DNA from: an uncultured Acidobacteriota bacterium
GTDB taxonomy: Bacteria > Acidobacteriota > Vicinamibacteria > Marinacidobacterales > SMYC01
NCBI GenBank assembly: GCA_947259165.1
Contig: CAMYKY010000004.1
Span: 1-64,000 of the forward strand
Direction: 5' to 3'
Length of the DNA stretch: 64,000 nt
The notes beneath the pieces are model-generated. The model was not told where the DNA came from. It did no database searches and saw only the letters and a program-made list of their open reading frames with translations. Below, one piece after another: positions 8,437-16,068 of this stretch. Every line of letters starts with the position of its first letter. Within the stretch, counting starts at the first letter, position 1. A program made the position numbers and the translations under genes.

Positions 8437-9705
8437 CTATGCGAATGGCTCGTTAATCGCCGGGCTTGGCTGCGTGAAGTATTTGGCGCCTTGCTCGGTC
8501 ATGAAAATACAGTCTTCCAGGCGCACGCCAAACTCGCCATAAATCGCGATCATGGGCTCGTTGCTGAAGCACATGCCCGGCGCCAACGGCACTTTGTTGC
8601 CACGAACCAGGTTGACCCACTCATGGCCGTCTAAGCCGATTCCGTGGCCGGTACGGTGCGGAAGCCCGGGAACTTTGTAGTCGGGGCCGAAGCCCGCGTC
8701 GGTGATCACTTTGCGGGCGGCAGCATCGACGTCCTCGCACGGCACACCCACTTTGGCGGCCAAGAACGCGGCTTCCTGGGCTTTCTTCTCCAGGTTCCAG
8801 ATCTCGGTTTGTCGCGCGGTCGGCGTTCCAAAAACAATCGTGCGGCTAATATCGGAACGATAGCCTTCGACGTTGCAGCCACCGTCCATGAGCACCATAT
8901 CGCCCTGTTGGAGCTTCTGGGGCTCACTGCTTCCGTGCGGAAACGCCGTGTACTTTCCGAACGAACAGCCGATGCGGCCGCTGGCACCGAGCGCCTGGTG
9001 CGCGGCCGCGCTGTTGGCGATGAACTCGTCCTCGACCATCCCCTCGTGCAGAGTGGCTACGCTCGCCTTGTAGGCTTCGATGGTGAGGTCCATCGCTCGT
9101 TGCATCAACGCGATCTCGGCCGGCGACTTGATAACGCGGCAACCGACAGTGACGGGATTGGCGCTCACGTAGTCGAGGCCTGTCGCCTCGTGACGAATTC
9201 CGTCGAACAGAAAGAAGCGAACCCGCTCTTCGAAACCGACCCTGCCGGTTCGCATACCGCGATCGCGGAAAATCTCGGCGGCCCGAGCGTAGGGGCTCTC
9301 GTCTTCCTCCCACGTGCGGACGTCGTCACCGAAGCGGATGAGCTCGCGAGCACGCTCTTCTTCAAACGCGGGGCACACGTACGCGGGCTCGCCTTTCGCG
9401 GGCAGCACCATGGCAAACATTCGCTCGCTGAGGCCCCAACGAACGCCCGTGTAATAGAAAAGGCTCGAGCCGGGCTCGAAAAAGACCGCATCGATGTCGT
9501 TTTCGACCATGAGCCGGCGGGCCTTTTCAATCCGACCCCGACGCTCCACGTCGGTTATCGGCTCGATACCATCGAGCATCGGCCGTAGCTTCTGGATCGA
9601 CTCGGGAACGTCTCGCACCTCCCGTGCCGCGCTCGTACCTTCTAGAAGGCCGGCTCCCGCCACACCCGCGGAAGCCGACAAGAACTGGCGTCGATCAAGA
9701 CTCAT
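8437..9705 (-). CDS. Tat-exported M24 (Xaa-Pro) metallopeptidase
   Basis: This 422-residue pita-bread-fold peptidase is of the creatinase/prolidase type. ATG 9705 is preferred over the in-frame TTG 12 bp upstream because GGAGGG lies 7-8 bases before it. The N-terminus MSLDRRQFLSASAGVAGAG is a twin-arginine signal. Residues consistent with the metal site are present: LMDGGCN and RSDISRT (Asp ligands), PHRTGHGIG (His), EPMI (Glu) and VRLEDC (Glu). The substrate is likely a dipeptide or Pro-containing peptide in the periplasm. It is the first gene of the efflux operon (16 bp before the adaptor), an association I cannot explain functionally. Confidence 0.88.
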   Translation of the reverse strand: MSLDRRQFLSASAGVAGAGLLEGTSAAREVRDVPESIQKLRPMLDGIEPITDVERRGRIEKARRLMVENDIDAVFFEPGSSLFYYTGVRWGLSERMFAMVLPAKGEPAYVCPAFEEERARELIRFGDDVRTWEEDESPYARAAEIFRDRGMRTGRVGFEERVRFFLFDGIRHEATGLDYVSANPVTVGCRVIKSPAEIALMQRAMDLTIEAYKASVATLHEGMVEDEFIANSAAAHQALGASGRIGCSFGKYTAFPHGSSEPQKLQQGDMVLMDGGCNVEGYRSDISRTIVFGTPTARQTEIWNLEKKAQEAAFLAAKVGVPCEDVDAAARKVITDAGFGPDYKVPGLPHRTGHGIGLDGHEWVNLVRGNKVPLAPGMCFSNEPMIAIYGEFGVRLEDCIFMTEQGAKYFTQPSPAINEPFA

Positions 9706-9881
9706 AGTGCCCTCCAAAGACCGGCTATTGTATACCGATGGCTCGAACGCTCACGTCGATCGAGGGCCTCACGGATTCAACGGCGGTAGCTCGTCGCTGT
9801 CGGGCTCCACGAGCCCGCGCTTGCCGTCACGTTTAACTTCTCCTCCCGTCGGATACGTCAACACAGTACACTTCCTAAGCA

Positions 9882-11156
9882 GTGAAATATCTCTGGCTCT
9901 TCCTGGTCGCCGTCTCAGTTGACGTGCCGTTGCAGGCTCAACAGAGTCGACACGAGCTGCTCCGTAAACAGCGTGACGACAAACGCGCCCACCTCGTGCC
10001 CTACGCGCCCAATAGCGTCGAACAGCAAATGGTACGCTTCGATAAAGCAGAAACGCCAACCATTGCGGATCGGAATTTTTTCGGTCTGTATCCCCGCGTC
10101 GCGTGGCCGGCGCGGGGCTCGGGCGCCGCCCTCGGGTTTCGGTACTGGCAGCCTGACTTTTGGGGCCGTGTCGACGTCGCCAGCGCCGCTTTTTACTCTT
10201 GGCGGCAGTACCAGCACTACGACATCCAGCTCGGTCTCATCCCCCACAAAGAGCGGCAAATCCCGCAACGGTCATGGCGAGGCGACGACGTCTACGAGCT
10301 CGCGAGCACTCAACCGGGCTTTTCCCGGATCCCGTTCTACATGACGCTTCGCTACCGGTATCTCCCGGAGGAAGATTTCTATGGACTCGGACCGGACTCG
10401 GAGTTGGACAATCGTACAACCTACCTCCAGGAGCAAGGGCGCCTCTATCTCACCACCGGGTATCAAATCACGCCTCATTTCGTCTGGATCATCAACGGTG
10501 GGTTTCAGAAAAACGAGATCCGTTCGGGAAAGGCGAGCTCGTTGCCGAGCACGGAAGACGTTTTCGATGACACGTCGGCGTCCGGTCTCTCCAAGCCGCC
10601 CGACTATGCCCGATGGGGCACCCAAGTCTTGCTGGACCATCGAGACGAGCCCGGCAATCCGCACAAAGGCTTCATGATCGCGCTCGCGTACTCTCGATTC
10701 GACGACCGGAGCGAAGACGCGTTCAGCTTCAATCGCTACGGCCTCGATGCGCGCGCGTTCGTCCCCCTAGGCTCGCCACAGCGCGTTCTCGCCCTCCGAG
10801 CCGGGCTTCTGGTCGACAACGCGGATAGGAACCACACCGTCCCATTTTTCATGCAACGCTCGCTCGGAGGAAGCCACACGCTTCGCGGATTCGATAGCTT
10901 CCGCTGGCGCGGCGAAGAGATCATGTTGTACCAGGCGGAGTACCGCTGGGAGCCGCTACCATTTTGGGACCTCGACGCTTTCGTCGAGGCCGGGGCGGTC
11001 GGAGGCCCGGTGGAAGACTTGAGCTTTTCGAATCTGGAGCTCGATTGGGGATTGGGCACCCGCTTCAAGACGTACCGCGACGTCGTCCTGCGATTCGAGA
11101 TCGCATTCAGTCGTGAGACGACACGCTACTACATTCGGGGCTCGACGTCGTTTTAA
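9882..11156 (+). CDS. Outer-membrane beta-barrel, BamA/surface-antigen family
   Basis: This 424-residue protein starts at GTG 9882, has a signal peptide (MKYLWLFLVAVSVDVPLQAQ) and ends in Phe, as outer-membrane barrels do. The C-terminal half carries the surface-antigen signature LGGSHTLRGFDSFRWRG, the counterpart of the BamA VRGF loop, and alternating aromatic strands. There are no POTRA domains, so it is a short barrel rather than BamA itself; related short barrels include lipase-linked and TamA-like proteins. The next gene, for a secreted kinase-like protein, begins 10 bp downstream, so the two are probably co-transcribed. Confidence 0.85.
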   Translation: MKYLWLFLVAVSVDVPLQAQQSRHELLRKQRDDKRAHLVPYAPNSVEQQMVRFDKAETPTIADRNFFGLYPRVAWPARGSGAALGFRYWQPDFWGRVDVASAAFYSWRQYQHYDIQLGLIPHKERQIPQRSWRGDDVYELASTQPGFSRIPFYMTLRYRYLPEEDFYGLGPDSELDNRTTYLQEQGRLYLTTGYQITPHFVWIINGGFQKNEIRSGKASSLPSTEDVFDDTSASGLSKPPDYARWGTQVLLDHRDEPGNPHKGFMIALAYSRFDDRSEDAFSFNRYGLDARAFVPLGSPQRVLALRAGLLVDNADRNHTVPFFMQRSLGGSHTLRGFDSFRWRGEEIMLYQAEYRWEPLPFWDLDAFVEAGAVGGPVEDLSFSNLELDWGLGTRFKTYRDVVLRFEIAFSRETTRYYIRGSTSF

Positions 11157-11165
11157 GGACTCACG

Positions 11166-12734
11166 ATGAAAGCTGCTCTCGTACTCCTGCTGCTGGCACA
11201 AACATTCTACGTCGACGACCCGATCCAAGAAGACCGGGACCGGTTGCCGATCGATCCGCCTGCCGAGATCGAGCTCAGCCCGACGTACGATCTCTTGTCG
11301 AATACATTCGCGGCACCCGAGCTCGAGGAGTCGGTCCCGCGAGCCTTGAACGCCAACACTCTCGGCGAAGTACCGGATTCGAGCTGGTTCACGAACCGCA
11401 TCGGGGTTCGCGACATGCCTCTCGAGGAGCTCACCCAAGGCCCTCGAACCGGCGGCCCGCCAGACGTGAGTCGGCCACTTGTCATCATCAGCGCGAAACA
11501 AGGCGGCATCACACCGGGGTTCACGATTCGCGACGTCCACGAAAACGTCTATTTCATCAAGTTCGATCCGGCCGCGCACCCGAGCCTGTCGACCGGCGCC
11601 GATGTCATCTCGAAGAACTTCTTTCACGCGATTGGCTTCAACGTCCCCGAGGCCTACATCCTCTACGTACGTCCTGAGTATTTCGAGATCGACTCAGGCG
11701 CAGTTGTAAACCTGCCCGGCGGCAAGAAAGAGCCCATGGATCGGGCGTACCTCGAGCTCATGCTGGAAAACGCCGCCAAGATCCCGGACGGTAATATCCG
11801 AGCCGTCGCAAGCCTACTGGTCCCGGGCAACGTCATCGGGCCGTTTCGCTTCTACGGCACCCGCTCCGACGATCCCAACGACATCTTCCCGCACCAGCAT
11901 CGCCGGGAGCTTCGCGGCTACCGCGTTTTCTGCGCATGGCTCAACCACGACGATTCGCGAAGCATCAACACTCTCGACGCCTACGACGGACACATCACGC
12001 ATTATCTTATCGATTTTGGCTCGACCCTCGGCAGCGGCTCCGACGTGCTCCGCAACATCGCGCCACAGGATCCGCGTGCCGGCAACGAATACTTCCTCGA
12101 CTTGCCGGTGGCGTGGAAGACCGCCTACACCTTCGGTATAAACGGGCGGCCCTGGAGAAGCGTCGAGTATCCCTATCCCGACTACGCCGAGGTCGGTCGC
12201 ATCGAATCAAAATTCTTCGAGCCCCAAGAATGGAAACCAGAGTACCCCAACCCCGCATTCGACAGAATGCTCGCCGACGATGCGTTCTGGGCTGCGAAGA
12301 TCGTGGCGCGATTTTCCGACGACGCGATCCGCGCGATCGTGAAAACCGGAGACTACCTCTCCTCCGACGCCGAGCGCTATCTCGCCGACACTCTGATCGC
12401 ACGGCGGGATAAGGTCGTCACCTACTACTTCAACCAGGTGAATCCCCTGGACGCCTTCGAGGTCGAGGGAACCACTCTGTCGTTCCGCAATCTTGGAAAC
12501 ACACCTCCTGGCGCCTATCTCTATCAGTGGTTCGCATTCGACAACGACACTTCGGAGCTCGAAAGCCTCGACAGCTTAGTCGAGCAAGCCGAAGCCCGCA
12601 TCGAGCTGCCGAGAGTCGACGCCCCGTACCTGATGATCCGCCTCCGAACCCGAACCCAGCCAAAAGCCGTCGACGTCTACCTTCGCCGCACGACCAAGGG
12701 CTACGAGATCGTCGGAATAGATCGCGAAATCTGA
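11166..12734 (+). CDS. Secreted protein with PI3/4-kinase-like catalytic motifs
   Basis: This 522-residue protein has AAGGA 7 bases before ATG 11166 and a short signal peptide (MKAALVLLLLAQTFYVDD, atypically short). I do not recognise a named family. The order and spacing of kinase landmarks are visible: NVYFIKFDP with Lys132 as candidate ATP-binding lysine, LNHDDSRSINTL with Asp263 and Asn268 spaced as in the PI3/4-kinase loop GDRHxxN, then HYLIDFGSTLG with the Asp283-Phe-Gly triad. The C-terminal ~90 residues look like a beta-sandwich. A periplasmic or surface kinase, or an inactive kinase fold such as the CotH or FAM20 types, is possible. It forms a pair with the preceding barrel. The functional assignment is inference. 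Confidence 0.6.
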   Translation: MKAALVLLLLAQTFYVDDPIQEDRDRLPIDPPAEIELSPTYDLLSNTFAAPELEESVPRALNANTLGEVPDSSWFTNRIGVRDMPLEELTQGPRTGGPPDVSRPLVIISAKQGGITPGFTIRDVHENVYFIKFDPAAHPSLSTGADVISKNFFHAIGFNVPEAYILYVRPEYFEIDSGAVVNLPGGKKEPMDRAYLELMLENAAKIPDGNIRAVASLLVPGNVIGPFRFYGTRSDDPNDIFPHQHRRELRGYRVFCAWLNHDDSRSINTLDAYDGHITHYLIDFGSTLGSGSDVLRNIAPQDPRAGNEYFLDLPVAWKTAYTFGINGRPWRSVEYPYPDYAEVGRIESKFFEPQEWKPEYPNPAFDRMLADDAFWAAKIVARFSDDAIRAIVKTGDYLSSDAERYLADTLIARRDKVVTYYFNQVNPLDAFEVEGTTLSFRNLGNTPPGAYLYQWFAFDNDTSELESLDSLVEQAEARIELPRVDAPYLMIRLRTRTQPKAVDVYLRRTTKGYEIVGIDREI

Positions 12735-12759
12735 CCGTGCCGGCTATGCCTAGACAGCG

Positions 12760-12800
12760 ATCGTGCCCGTGCCCGCGTGCGTGCCCGTGCCCGGCAAAAC
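12760..12800 (+). repeat. 41-bp GTGCCC-rich repeat, copy A
   Basis: This segment is four GTGCCC units interrupted by GCGTGC and followed by AAAAC. Its reverse complement occurs at 44890-44930 with 38 of 41 bases identical. It fills most of the gap between the kinase-like gene and the GH20 remnant. Confidence 0.7.
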
Positions 12801-12837
12801 CGCCACCCTCGTCGAACCGCGATGTTTCTACGGCCCA

Positions 12838-13900
12838 CTACTGCCCAACCGCCCGCTCCACCAACCGCGCGATACCGGGAACAATCATAATCTCCAATTC
12901 CGCCCGTTTGAGCTCCGTCTTTTCGTCGTCCCACCAAGTCCCCGGCGCAGGCCAACTCCCCTCTTGTTGCATGTGCTGGGCTACCGTCAGGTCCGGCCCG
13001 GCGACACGCAGCAGCACGTCGTGAGCATCGTCTACCCACTTGCCAGGAGGACGCTCACCGCGATCGACAAACTGCAACGCCTCGAGCCCCACCGTCGCGA
13101 GCCGACTCAAGTCCTCCGATAGAACCGCCACCTCGCGAAGCGGCAAAGTGTCTTCGAGCAGCGACTTCATCCGTTCGTGATTACCCTGCCACCTATCGAG
13201 CCATTCTTGGATCTCGCCGTCGTCGTCCAACGCATCGAACCGCCGGGCTACGATGCTCTCGGGCCGAACCGCGTCGACGAGGCGGTTGAAAGGCGTGTCG
13301 GTCTCGTAGTCGCGAATTCGCGTGCGTGCGTAAAAGCGCACCGGCTCGAGGACATCGGCAAGCGTCGCGAGCGGGTCGACCGGGTGATCGCCCGCAAGCC
13401 GTGACAACATGCGCCGTCGCCCGGACTCGTGCTCCATTCCCAATCGATCCAAATACCGGCTGAGGTGGTCGAGACGTTCGTACAGCTTCCCGTCCGGCGC
13501 TTTCGACCACAATCTCTCCGCCACGGCGCCGGCCCGCGGCCAAATACGCGCGTCGATATTCTCAGGGGTGATGAGCTCACCCCACATACACGCCTCGCCG
13601 CCGAGAATGCGCGCGCGCTGCCGATCGGTGAGCTCGGCCCCCGATAGAGGATCGATGCCGTGATGGAACGACGCCGGGAACATGTGGTCGAGGTAGTAGC
13701 CGAAAGAAAGAATCCCTTCGAATCCGGATCGCGCCGCCTCGGCAAGCGAGGCCTACCCGCGCCACGATTGAACGAGCGTGACTACCGTCCCGTATCACGA
13801 TTTGCTCGGGCGCCGGAACGACACGGTTATCGTCGCCCTGAGCCGAGCCGAGCGCCAGGCCGAAAAGCAGCGTCGGGACAGCGACGCGTGGGTTCCTCAT
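12838..13900 (-). pseudogene. Decayed GH20 beta-N-acetylhexosaminidase
   Basis: The C-terminal part (13683 down to 12838) is clearly GH20: LGGEACMWGE, then WPRAGAVAERLW. Upstream in the same frame are VQSWRG, an in-frame TAG (13753-13755), then ASLAEAARSGFEGILSFGYYLDH. In related enzymes Gln stands where the TAG is, so a CAG-to-TAG change is likely. A signal peptide (MRNPRVAVPTLLFGLALGSA) and the first mature residues (NRVVPAPEQIV) survive in another frame from ATG 13900. Between them roughly 350-400 residues, including the catalytic Asp-Glu region, are missing. Deletion, frameshift and nonsense mutation together make it non-functional. The open C-terminal 281 codons are a remnant, not a new gene. 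Confidence 0.85.
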
Positions 13901-13952
13901 AGAACCGCCATTCTAACCCCGCGTCGATGCGGCAACGAGAAAGAGCCCCACG

Positions 13953-14128
13953 ACGGAGTACGGAGTCCATGGAGCTCTCGAGGGATCATCTTTTTCGTCC
14001 CCGTTCCCGTTCCCGTTCCCGTTCCCGACCCCGATCTGCGAATCCTGCTTCGCCGTCTTCGTGAAATCCTTCGTGCCATCGTGTCAAAACTTCTTAATAT
14101 TCCTCTGCTTCTCTGTGCCTCCGTGGTG
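13953..14128. repeat. ACGGAG inverted-end element 1 with CGTTCC array
   Basis: The left end has tandem ACGGAG-like units (13953-13976) and the right end CTCTGTGCCTCCGTGG (14111-14126), the inverse. The middle holds five CGTTCC-type units (13996-14032). A similar element lies just past the other side of the neighbouring gene (15283-15402). It accounts for the gap between the GH20 remnant and the gene at 14134. Confidence 0.5.
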
Positions 14129-14133
14129 AGAGA

Positions 14134-15270
14134 ATGGTCGCCACGATGAACCCGTATTGGGACGCGCTTCGTCAGATCCCGCGCGGTCAAACTCGCTCTT
14201 TCATGGAATTGGCGGCAATGGCAGGGCGACCCGGAGCGGCAAGAGCAGCGGGACGTGCCGTCGCGTCGGCTTCGACGTCACCGACCTTGCCTCACCACCG
14301 AGTGGTCGACTCGCAGGGACGCGCGCGTGACAGTCTTCTGCTGGTCCGACTCCGTCGTGAAGGAGCTCGTCCACGCACCCGGGAATCGATCGTGGATTGG
14401 GCAAAGCGCGTCAACGCTCCTCTCATCGGAGACTACCGGACGCGCCAGTTTGCCCCGCGCACCGATGCTCGAACGCTCGAGTGGCACCCAGACCAAGTGG
14501 AGCCGTTCGCCGGCGAAGCGGAAGCGACCGCCCGCGGGTTCACGCTACCGGGCACATCGCCGGCTCGCGACGAAGTCCTGCCCCCAAAGCGCGTCGTTCC
14601 GTCCGACCGAGGAGATCTCTCGTTTTCCGAGCGTTGGGCGCAAATCGATTGGGACGAAGTGCGGCGCGCGCTCGAGCACGACGGCGGCTACCACCTCAAG
14701 AAACTGCTGACACCGTCCGAATGCGCTTCCATGCTGAACAAATCCCATGAGATGAAGCGCTTCGAACGGAGCATCGATATGCTTCCACGTGGCTACGGCG
14801 TGGGCTCCTATCATTATTATCGAGAGCCGTTGCCCCCCATCGCACAGAAACTACGCGAACGCCTCTATCAAGAGCTCGCACCCGCAGGGTACCCGGACAC
14901 GCTGGAAGAATTCTGGGAGCGCTGCAAAGACTCAGGTCAGACGCGGTCTTCATCGATCCTGATCGGCTACGGCAAAGGTGGTATCAACCACCCCCACCGT
15001 GATGTCTACGGGCCGGTGTTTTTTCCGTTCCAAGCCCTGATCGCCCTGTCGAAACGTGGCCGCGATTTCACCGGCGGCGAATTCTACCTCGCCGACGAAG
15101 ACGGGCCCCGCCCAAGGCAACTGTTCAAGGTGACTGAAGGCGACGTCGTCATCTTCGCAACCCGCGACCGACGCCCCGCTGGCCGAAAGATCCCACTACG
15201 GCACGGAATGACCACGGTAACCCGCGGAAAACGCTACGGCCTAGGACTGGTCTTCCACCTCGCCGAATAA
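14134..15270 (+). CDS. Alkyltransferase-like (ATL) domain fused to DUF2086 2OG-Fe(II) oxygenase
   Basis: This 378-residue fusion is a predicted DNA alkylation-damage protein. Residues 5-95 are an MGMT/ATL DNA-binding domain (GQTRSFMELAAMAGRPGAAR, then LPHHRVV). The acceptor Cys of the PCHRV motif is His54 here, so alkyl transfer is not expected; known ATL proteins usually have Trp at that place. Residues 165-378 match the Oxygenase-NA/DUF2086 pattern: TPSECASM, SGQTR, HPHRDVYG (His288, Asp290), GRDFTGGEF, LRHG (His357) and GKRYGLGLVFH (Arg367), the iron and 2-oxoglutarate ligands. ATG 14134 has GGTGAG just upstream; ATG 14146 is an alternative. It is a single gene between repeat elements. The DNA-repair role is inferred from both domains. 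Confidence 0.82.
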   Translation: MVATMNPYWDALRQIPRGQTRSFMELAAMAGRPGAARAAGRAVASASTSPTLPHHRVVDSQGRARDSLLLVRLRREGARPRTRESIVDWAKRVNAPLIGDYRTRQFAPRTDARTLEWHPDQVEPFAGEAEATARGFTLPGTSPARDEVLPPKRVVPSDRGDLSFSERWAQIDWDEVRRALEHDGGYHLKKLLTPSECASMLNKSHEMKRFERSIDMLPRGYGVGSYHYYREPLPPIAQKLRERLYQELAPAGYPDTLEEFWERCKDSGQTRSSSILIGYGKGGINHPHRDVYGPVFFPFQALIALSKRGRDFTGGEFYLADEDGPRPRQLFKVTEGDVVIFATRDRRPAGRKIPLRHGMTTVTRGKRYGLGLVFHLAE

Positions 15271-15282
15271 CGGTTCTTTCAT

Positions 15283-15402
15283 CACGGAGTCACGGAGCTC
15301 ATGAAGAACTCGATAAGAGTTCTTGTCTCGGTTCCCGTCCCGTTCCCGAAAGGAGCGTTGATGTCCGCCCTGCTCTCCGTGAAAGCCTCCCTACCTCCGT
15401 AC
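15283..15402. repeat. CACGGAG inverted-end element 2
   Basis: CACGGAGTCACGGAG (15283-15297) is inverted at the right as CTCCGTG (15374-15380) and CCTCCGT (15394-15400). A short GTTCCC array (15331-15348) lies in the middle, as in the element at 13953-14128. With the next element it fills most of the 383-bp gap before the PilZ gene; no gene is visible there. Confidence 0.5.
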
Positions 15403-15431
15403 TACTAACATCGAAGAACTTGCTACAAAAA

Positions 15432-15612
15432 GAAGAACTCAACGCAAAGGCGCCAAGACGCGAAGGCGCAAAGTGAGCGCCTTCAGCGCGGACTTGTTCC
15501 GGAGAATGTTTCTTTCACAAGTGTCAAATCATCGTCTGCGGAAGACTATGGCCGTCTCTCATACTCGATGACCTTTGCGGCTCTGCGACTTCGCGCCTTT
15601 GCGTTGAAGAAG
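15432..15612. repeat. ~180-bp element with inverted AACGCAAAGGCG ends
   Basis: The left end (15440-15473) has CAACGCAAAGGCG and further AAGRCGC units. The right end (15570-15609) is its imperfect inverse, CGCGCCTTTGCGTTGAAG. The two arms could pair over about 35 bases. It lies directly downstream of the last gene of the chemosensory operon, so it may also end transcription. No coding capacity is seen. Confidence 0.6.
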
Positions 15613-15653
15613 CGGTGGGGTGCGGACTTTCCGCGCTGTGCGTCCGTATTGAG

Positions 15654-16058
15654 CTACGATTCCAATTGCTCCGCCAACGCGACAAACCGGCGGACAAACT
15701 GGGTGATCTTATCTTGCATGGCTGGTTCGATCTCGATGAACTCGAGCCCAAAACCGCTGCGTAAATCCTTCGGAGGACTTTCGACGTCTGTGGTGCGCCA
15801 ACGAACCTGGACCGTCGCGTCCACCTGCCCCAGTTGAAAAGGCAGAAAGAACCGTAGACGGAAACGCTCATCCATTTCGAAACCGACATCGGAGGTAAAG
15901 AAGACGCCGCCGCGGCTCAAGTTCAAGACGTAGCCTTGCCCGACTTTGTCACGAGCCTTATAAACGGCGCTGATCGTCAGCGGGCTAACCCGCAGCATGC
16001 GATCCATGTGCTGAGGCCCCGGAAGCGTCTCGCGTTCGGGCGACGAAGCGTCGCTCAT
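15654..16058 (-). CDS. PilZ-domain protein
   Basis: This 134-residue protein starts at ATG 16058 (MSDASSPERE), 10 bp after the preceding stop; a longer frame from 16100 would overlap that gene. The PilZ beta-barrel spans about residues 20-125, with NLSRGGVFFTSD (the NxSxGG c-di-GMP motif) and GFGLEFIEIEP. The usual RxxxR motif before it is not clear: MDRMLRVSPL offers arginines at a plausible place. Membership as the last gene of the chemosensory operon suggests a c-di-GMP-responsive output. A short family member of the TIGR02266/Myxococcus type is likely. Confidence 0.82.
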   Translation of the reverse strand: MSDASSPERETLPGPQHMDRMLRVSPLTISAVYKARDKVGQGYVLNLSRGGVFFTSDVGFEMDERFRLRFFLPFQLGQVDATVQVRWRTTDVESPPKDLRSGFGLEFIEIEPAMQDKITQFVRRFVALAEQLES

Positions 16059-16068
16059 CGGTCGAACC

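Noticed and set aside
8644..9588. 314-codon open frame opposite the M24 peptidase
   Set aside because: Antisense to the catalytic domain and composed of low-complexity Arg/Gly/Asp; no start signal.
12838..13683. 281-codon frame as an intact short GH20 gene
   Set aside because: It lacks the catalytic Asp-Glu and starts mid-barrel; upstream homologous sequence is cut by TAG and frame loss, so it is part of a pseudogene.
13996..14032. CGTTCC array as a CRISPR
   Set aside because: Six-base perfect tandem units with no spacers; a simple repeat.
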